Positions 29,136 to 31,829 of a stretch of 31,829 nt of DNA are shown piece by piece. The position numbers and the translations under genes were made by a program. The notes below the pieces were generated by a model. It saw nothing but the letters and a program-made list of their open reading frames with translations. It was not told the origin of the DNA and searched no databases. The DNA comes from an uncultured Azospirillum sp. (GTDB taxonomy: Bacteria; Pseudomonadota; Alphaproteobacteria; RF32; CAG-239): contig UQAB01000020.1 in the NCBI GenBank assembly GCA_900538765.1, positions 1 through 31,829 on the forward strand, in the 5' to 3' direction. How positions within the stretch are numbered: the first letter of the stretch is position 1; each line of letters opens with the position of its first letter.

Positions 29136-30194
29136 ATGAAATTTCTGGATCAGGCGAAAATATTTATAAAGTCCGGTGACGGCGGCGCAGGCTGCGTTTC
29201 GTTTCGCCGGGAAAAGTATATTGAATTTGGCGGTCCGAACGGTGGTGACGGCGGCAAAGGCGGCAGCGTTTATTTTGAAGCCGTTGAGAATCTCAATACC
29301 TTAATCGACTTTCGCTATCAGCAGCATTTTAAAGCGCCGAAGGGGCAGAACGGCATGGGGTCGCAGATGACCGGCGCCAAGGGAGCGGATATTGTCATTA
29401 AGGTTCCGGTCGGAACGGAAATCGTGGCGGAAGACGGCGAAACGGTTATTGCCGACATGGTGGAACCGGGGCAGAAGTTTATGATTGCCAAAGGCGGCGA
29501 CGGCGGCCGGGGAAATATGCAGTTTAAAAATGCGGTCAATCAGGCACCGCGTTATGCTGAACCGGGATGGCCGGGACAGGAAATGTGGGTCTGGCTGCGA
29601 TTGAAGGTTATTGCCGATGTTGGCTTGGTTGGTTTGCCGAATGCGGGAAAGTCGACTTTTCTTTCCGTGGTTACCAAAGCGCGCCCGAAAATCGCTGATT
29701 ATCCTTTTACGACCCTGCATCCGAATTTGGGTGTAGCGTGGGTTGACAATTATGAACTGGTTATTGCCGATATTCCGGGACTGATTGAAGGGGCGCATGA
29801 GGGTGTCGGTCTTGGCGACCGTTTTCTGAAGCATGTTGAGCGTTGCGCGGCTTTGCTGCATTTGATTGACGCCAATGCCGAGGATGTAGTTGCCGTTTAT
29901 AAGTCAATTCGCCGGGAGCTTGATTTGTACAGCGAAAAAATGGCGGAGAAGCCGGAAGTCGTGGTTTTGAACAAGATTGACACCCTGACTGCGGCAGAAA
30001 CCGCAGATAAGGTTAAGGCTTTGGAAAAAGCTTCCGGGAAAAAAGTTTTTGCCATTTCGGCGGTTGCGCAAACCGGGTTGCTGCCGGCACTTCGCGAGGT
30101 GAGCAAATATGTTACCCGGGACAGAAAGAAACTTGAAGAAGAACAGCCTCAACAGGAAATTGAGGTTAAAAAAACGTGGTCACCTTTGGATTAA
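29136..30194 (+). CDS. obgE: Obg family GTPase ObgE/CgtA
   Basis: GTPase needed for 50S ribosome maturation and growth control. The 352-aa protein has a Gly-rich Obg domain (1-158, with GGPNGGDGGKGGS and KGGDGGRGN), then the G domain: G1 GLPNAGKST (166-174), the TT of switch I (about 192), G3 DIPG (212-215) and G4 NKID (about 281). There is no long C-terminal OCT domain, as usual in proteobacteria. It follows rpmA as in most bacteria. AAGG seven bases upstream supports the ATG. rsfS follows 13 bases after its stop. Confidence 0.97.
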   Translation: MKFLDQAKIFIKSGDGGAGCVSFRREKYIEFGGPNGGDGGKGGSVYFEAVENLNTLIDFRYQQHFKAPKGQNGMGSQMTGAKGADIVIKVPVGTEIVAEDGETVIADMVEPGQKFMIAKGGDGGRGNMQFKNAVNQAPRYAEPGWPGQEMWVWLRLKVIADVGLVGLPNAGKSTFLSVVTKARPKIADYPFTTLHPNLGVAWVDNYELVIADIPGLIEGAHEGVGLGDRFLKHVERCAALLHLIDANAEDVVAVYKSIRRELDLYSEKMAEKPEVVVLNKIDTLTAAETADKVKALEKASGKKVFAISAVAQTGLLPALREVSKYVTRDRKKLEEEQPQQEIEVKKTWSPLD

Positions 30195-30207
30195 AGGAGT
30201 TGGTATT

Positions 30208-30588
30208 GTGGCAAAGGCAGCTGTTAAACAAGCAGAAATAATGAATGATGATGAAAAGATTTTGGATATCGTCAGTAAGACTTTAGATGACAATAAGGCC
30301 GAAGATATTGTGGTTATGGATTTGCGCGGCAAAACGTCCATTGCCAATTTTATGGTGATTGCCAGCGGTACGTCACAGCGTCATGTGGCTTCACTGGCGG
30401 ACAAGATTTATGAAAATCTGAAAGCGGCCGGTTATAAGTCGACAATGGAAGGCGAAACGAAAGCCGACTGGGTTTTGATTGACGCTTTTGACGTGATTGT
30501 TCATATTTTTAAGCCGGAAGTGCGCGAGTTCTACAATATTGAAAAAATGTGGAGCACGGTTGCGCAAATCAGGTCAGCCGGCAACTAA
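30208..30588 (+). CDS. rsfS: Ribosomal silencing factor RsfS
   Basis: RsfS binds L14 on the large subunit and blocks subunit joining when nutrients are scarce. The 126-aa protein has DNKAEDIVVMDLRGKTSIANFMVIASGTSQRHVASLAD and DWVLIDAFDVIVHIFKPEVREFYNIEKMW, both diagnostic. The start is GTG at 30208 with AAAGGAG eight bases upstream, just after obgE; a later ATG at 30241 is possible. The usual nadD is missing between obgE and rsfS. Confidence 0.95.
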   Translation: MAKAAVKQAEIMNDDEKILDIVSKTLDDNKAEDIVVMDLRGKTSIANFMVIASGTSQRHVASLADKIYENLKAAGYKSTMEGETKADWVLIDAFDVIVHIFKPEVREFYNIEKMWSTVAQIRSAGN

Positions 30589-30598
30589 ACATTTAATA

Positions 30599-30641
30599 AA
30601 AAAGAACGGAATCTTTGCAGGGATTCCGTTCTTTTGATTTT
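30599..30641. terminator. Bidirectional terminator between rsfS and the antisense gene
   Basis: AAAGAACGGAATC (30601-30613) pairs perfectly with GATTCCGTTCTTT (30622-30634), with A and T runs on either side. It ends both converging transcripts. Confidence 0.9.
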
Positions 30642-31102
30642 TAAAACAGGAAGCGTTCGACAGCAAGGAACAAGACAGCCAGAATGAATAAAATCAGGGT
30701 GCCGATAATGATGTTTTTTACGGAACGCCGTTCGGCAACGATGTGCGGGCTGTTTTGATACTGAGGCGAATAAAAGCAGATGATGTTATTGCCTTTGCGG
30801 ATTTTGAAAAATCCCTGTGTGCTTTGGTATTTGAAAAATGTTACGTAAAGAACCGGAGAAGGCTGATAATCAAAACTGAAGTTAGTCATGATTGGGATTG
30901 ACTCGTCTACAATGTCTTTTGCTTTGACTTCACTTTGGGTGATTTCTGAAAGCGCTTGGATAACTTGTTCCGGGGTTACGAAACCGTCGGCTTCTTCAAG
31001 CGGATAGGTCAGTTCCAGTTTGGGAATGTCTTTTCCTTCGCGGCGGCGTTCTTCGCATTTTTGCAAATATTCCTGAATGAGTGCGTAATAATTTGTTTTC
31101 AT
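30641..31102 (-). CDS. Hypothetical tail-anchored membrane protein, 153 aa
   Basis: Unrecognised. A hydrophilic N-terminal domain of ~125 residues begins MKTNYYALIQEYLQKCEERRR and is followed by a single C-terminal membrane helix (NIIIGTLILFILAVLFLAVERFLF), a tail-anchor arrangement with the N-terminal domain probably in the cytosol. The ATG at 31102 sits in AATATTATGA with no Shine-Dalgarno; the AT-rich leader from the promoter at 31137 is ~27 nt. A longer frame back to 31177 overlaps the promoter and is rejected. It is inserted antisense between rsfS and rlmH, which are adjacent in most bacteria. Confidence 0.65.
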   Translation of the reverse strand: MKTNYYALIQEYLQKCEERRREGKDIPKLELTYPLEEADGFVTPEQVIQALSEITQSEVKAKDIVDESIPIMTNFSFDYQPSPVLYVTFFKYQSTQGFFKIRKGNNIICFYSPQYQNSPHIVAERRSVKNIIIGTLILFILAVLFLAVERFLF

Positions 31103-31136
31103 AATATTAATTTTATAATTGTAAGTAATTATTGTG

Positions 31137-31165
31137 ATTATGAGCGTATCAGGCGGCAGAGTCAA
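31137..31165 (-). promoter_or_regulatory. Promoter of the tail-anchored protein gene
   Basis: On the minus strand, -35 TTGACT (31165-31160), 17-nt spacer, -10 CATAAT (31142-31137). It is divergent from the rlmH promoter, with only five bases between the two -35 boxes. Confidence 0.65.
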
Positions 31166-31170
31166 TAGTC

Positions 31171-31199
31171 TTGACAAAATAACAGCTAAATTTTACATT
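31171..31199 (+). promoter_or_regulatory. Promoter of rlmH
   Basis: -35 TTGACA (31171-31176), 17-nt spacer, -10 TACATT (31194-31199). The leader to the ATG at 31220 is short (~14 nt) and contains GGAGAGAAAGG, the Shine-Dalgarno region. Confidence 0.7.
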
Positions 31200-31219
31200 C
31201 GGAGAGAAAGGGTAAAGTC

Positions 31220-31660
31220 ATGAAAGCAACAATTCTGGCCATCGGCAAATGTAAGCGCGGTTCTCCCGAAGCGGAGATTATCGGAGAGTATGTCAAACGT
31301 TCTTCCTGGGATGTAATGATTAAGGAAAAAGACAATGCCAATCAGGAAGATGAGGCGCGTTTTTTGCAGGATAATATTCCTCCGGCGGCAAAGGTGATTG
31401 TTTTGGATGAGCGCGGTGCTAATATGAGCAGTCTTGATTTGGCGGCAAAAATAGAGGGGTGGATGCTTAACGGTTGTTCCGAAGTCTGTTTTCTTATCGG
31501 CGGGGCGGACGGGCATTTGCCGTCAACCCGGGATAAGGCTGATTTGCTTCTTTCGTTCGGAAAGCTGACTTTGCCGCATATGCTCATGCGCGCTGTTTTG
31601 GCCGAGCAGATTTACCGGGTACAAACTATTATCAGTCATCATCCCTATCATCGTGCATAA
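31220..31660 (+). CDS. rlmH: 23S rRNA (pseudouridine1915-N3)-methyltransferase RlmH
   Basis: A SPOUT-class methyltransferase that adds a methyl group to pseudouridine 1915 of 23S rRNA in the 70S ribosome. The 146-aa protein has VIVLDERGANMSS, the knotted SAM-binding FLIGGADG (about 91-98) and the C-terminal YRVQTIISHHPYHRA, all diagnostic. In most bacteria it follows rsfS directly; here a minus-strand gene lies between. A terminator follows. Confidence 0.96.
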   Translation: MKATILAIGKCKRGSPEAEIIGEYVKRSSWDVMIKEKDNANQEDEARFLQDNIPPAAKVIVLDERGANMSSLDLAAKIEGWMLNGCSEVCFLIGGADGHLPSTRDKADLLLSFGKLTLPHMLMRAVLAEQIYRVQTIISHHPYHRA

Positions 31661-31675
31661 TATTTTTCATTTCTA

Positions 31676-31704
31676 AAAGCCTCTGAAAAACGGAGGTTTT
31701 TTTT
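31676..31704 (+). terminator. Terminator after rlmH
   Basis: CCTCTG/CGGAGG stem with an AAAAA loop and flanking A and T runs (eight T). Confidence 0.8.
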
Positions 31705-31740
31705 ATGTCGAATTTTTCCTCATCTTATTAAAATTAATGA

Positions 31741-31769
31741 TTGAATAGCATGAATTTTTATGCTATAGT
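31741..31769 (+). promoter_or_regulatory. Promoter of the right-edge gene, with an inverted repeat across its spacer
   Basis: -35 TTGAAT (31741-31746), 17-nt spacer ending ATGC, -10 TATAGT (31764-31769), an extended -10. The 7-bp inverted repeat ATAGCAT (31745-31751)/ATGCTAT (31760-31766) overlaps both boxes and could be an operator. Confidence 0.65.
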
Positions 31770-31799
31770 ATCCTTGTGATGACAAGTGTGGAGGATACG

Positions 31800-31829
31800 A
31801 TGAAGAATATTTCCCAAGTAATATTACTG
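31800..31829 (+). CDS. Start of a gene cut by the window edge
   Basis: An ATG at 31800 with GGAGG six bases upstream opens MKNISQVILL, and the window ends after ten codons. The hydrophobic residues after a short polar start could be the beginning of a signal peptide or a membrane helix, but too little is present to name it. The promoter at 31741 fits it. Confidence 0.6.
   Translation, partial: MKNISQVILL

Overview
The window reads as chromosome of an AT-leaning, probably host-associated alphaproteobacterium. This is an inference from gene content and order; there is no rRNA or tRNA to place it. The housekeeping blocks match alphaproteobacterial layouts: pal-cpoB-tilS-ftsH-glmM, uvrC-pgsA, and rplU-rpmA-obgE-rsfS-rlmH. 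Between and inside these blocks sit lineage-specific genes with no clear family, several on the opposite strand.

Layout. 1-5400 is an AT-rich accessory region: a reverse-strand 131-aa protein, a rhamnosyltransferase-like protein, a coiled-coil protein, and three related hypothetical genes (2714, 3671, 4529), each with its own promoter, the last two also with similar promoters, and all three followed by terminators. 5535-12602 is the pal-cpoB-tilS-ftsH-glmM cluster. ftsH has a sigma32-like promoter overlapping the tilS stop codon. A secreted cysteine-rich protein with a long structured 5' leader sits antisense between ftsH and glmM. 12694-14037 holds small genes: a 70-aa protein, a 131-bp imperfect palindrome, two related membrane proteins and a 57-aa YjfB-like protein. 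14122-21081 has a HELAH metalloprotease-like protein, uvrC, pgsA with a histone-H1-like tail, and an OmpR-type regulator and EnvZ-type kinase separated by an antisense XRE-type gene that carries the same structured leader. 21216-27694 has a very acidic two-part protein, two glycosyltransferases (one fused to a TupA-like ATP-grasp domain) and a lipoprotein. 27838-31660 has a secreted thermonuclease, then the ribosome/GTPase block, with a tail-anchored protein inserted antisense between rsfS and rlmH. A further gene begins at 31800.

Most notable system. Two ~180-nt leader RNAs on the minus strand (about 11079-10895 and 19566-19387) share a promoter (TTTACA-17-TACAST), identical first hairpins and a six-base loop-to-upstream pseudoknot. 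Three of the six pseudoknot pairs differ between the copies and all are compensatory. Each leader ends in a hairpin that buries the Shine-Dalgarno of the next gene, and the two downstream genes are unrelated. This looks like a repeated cis-regulatory RNA, possibly a new class, controlling translation of genes dropped antisense into conserved gene pairs.

A second theme is that six accessory genes lack a Shine-Dalgarno and start in the context ATTATGR after G-poor AT-rich leaders, whereas the housekeeping genes mostly have clear GGAG-type sites. This suggests two modes of translation initiation in one genome.
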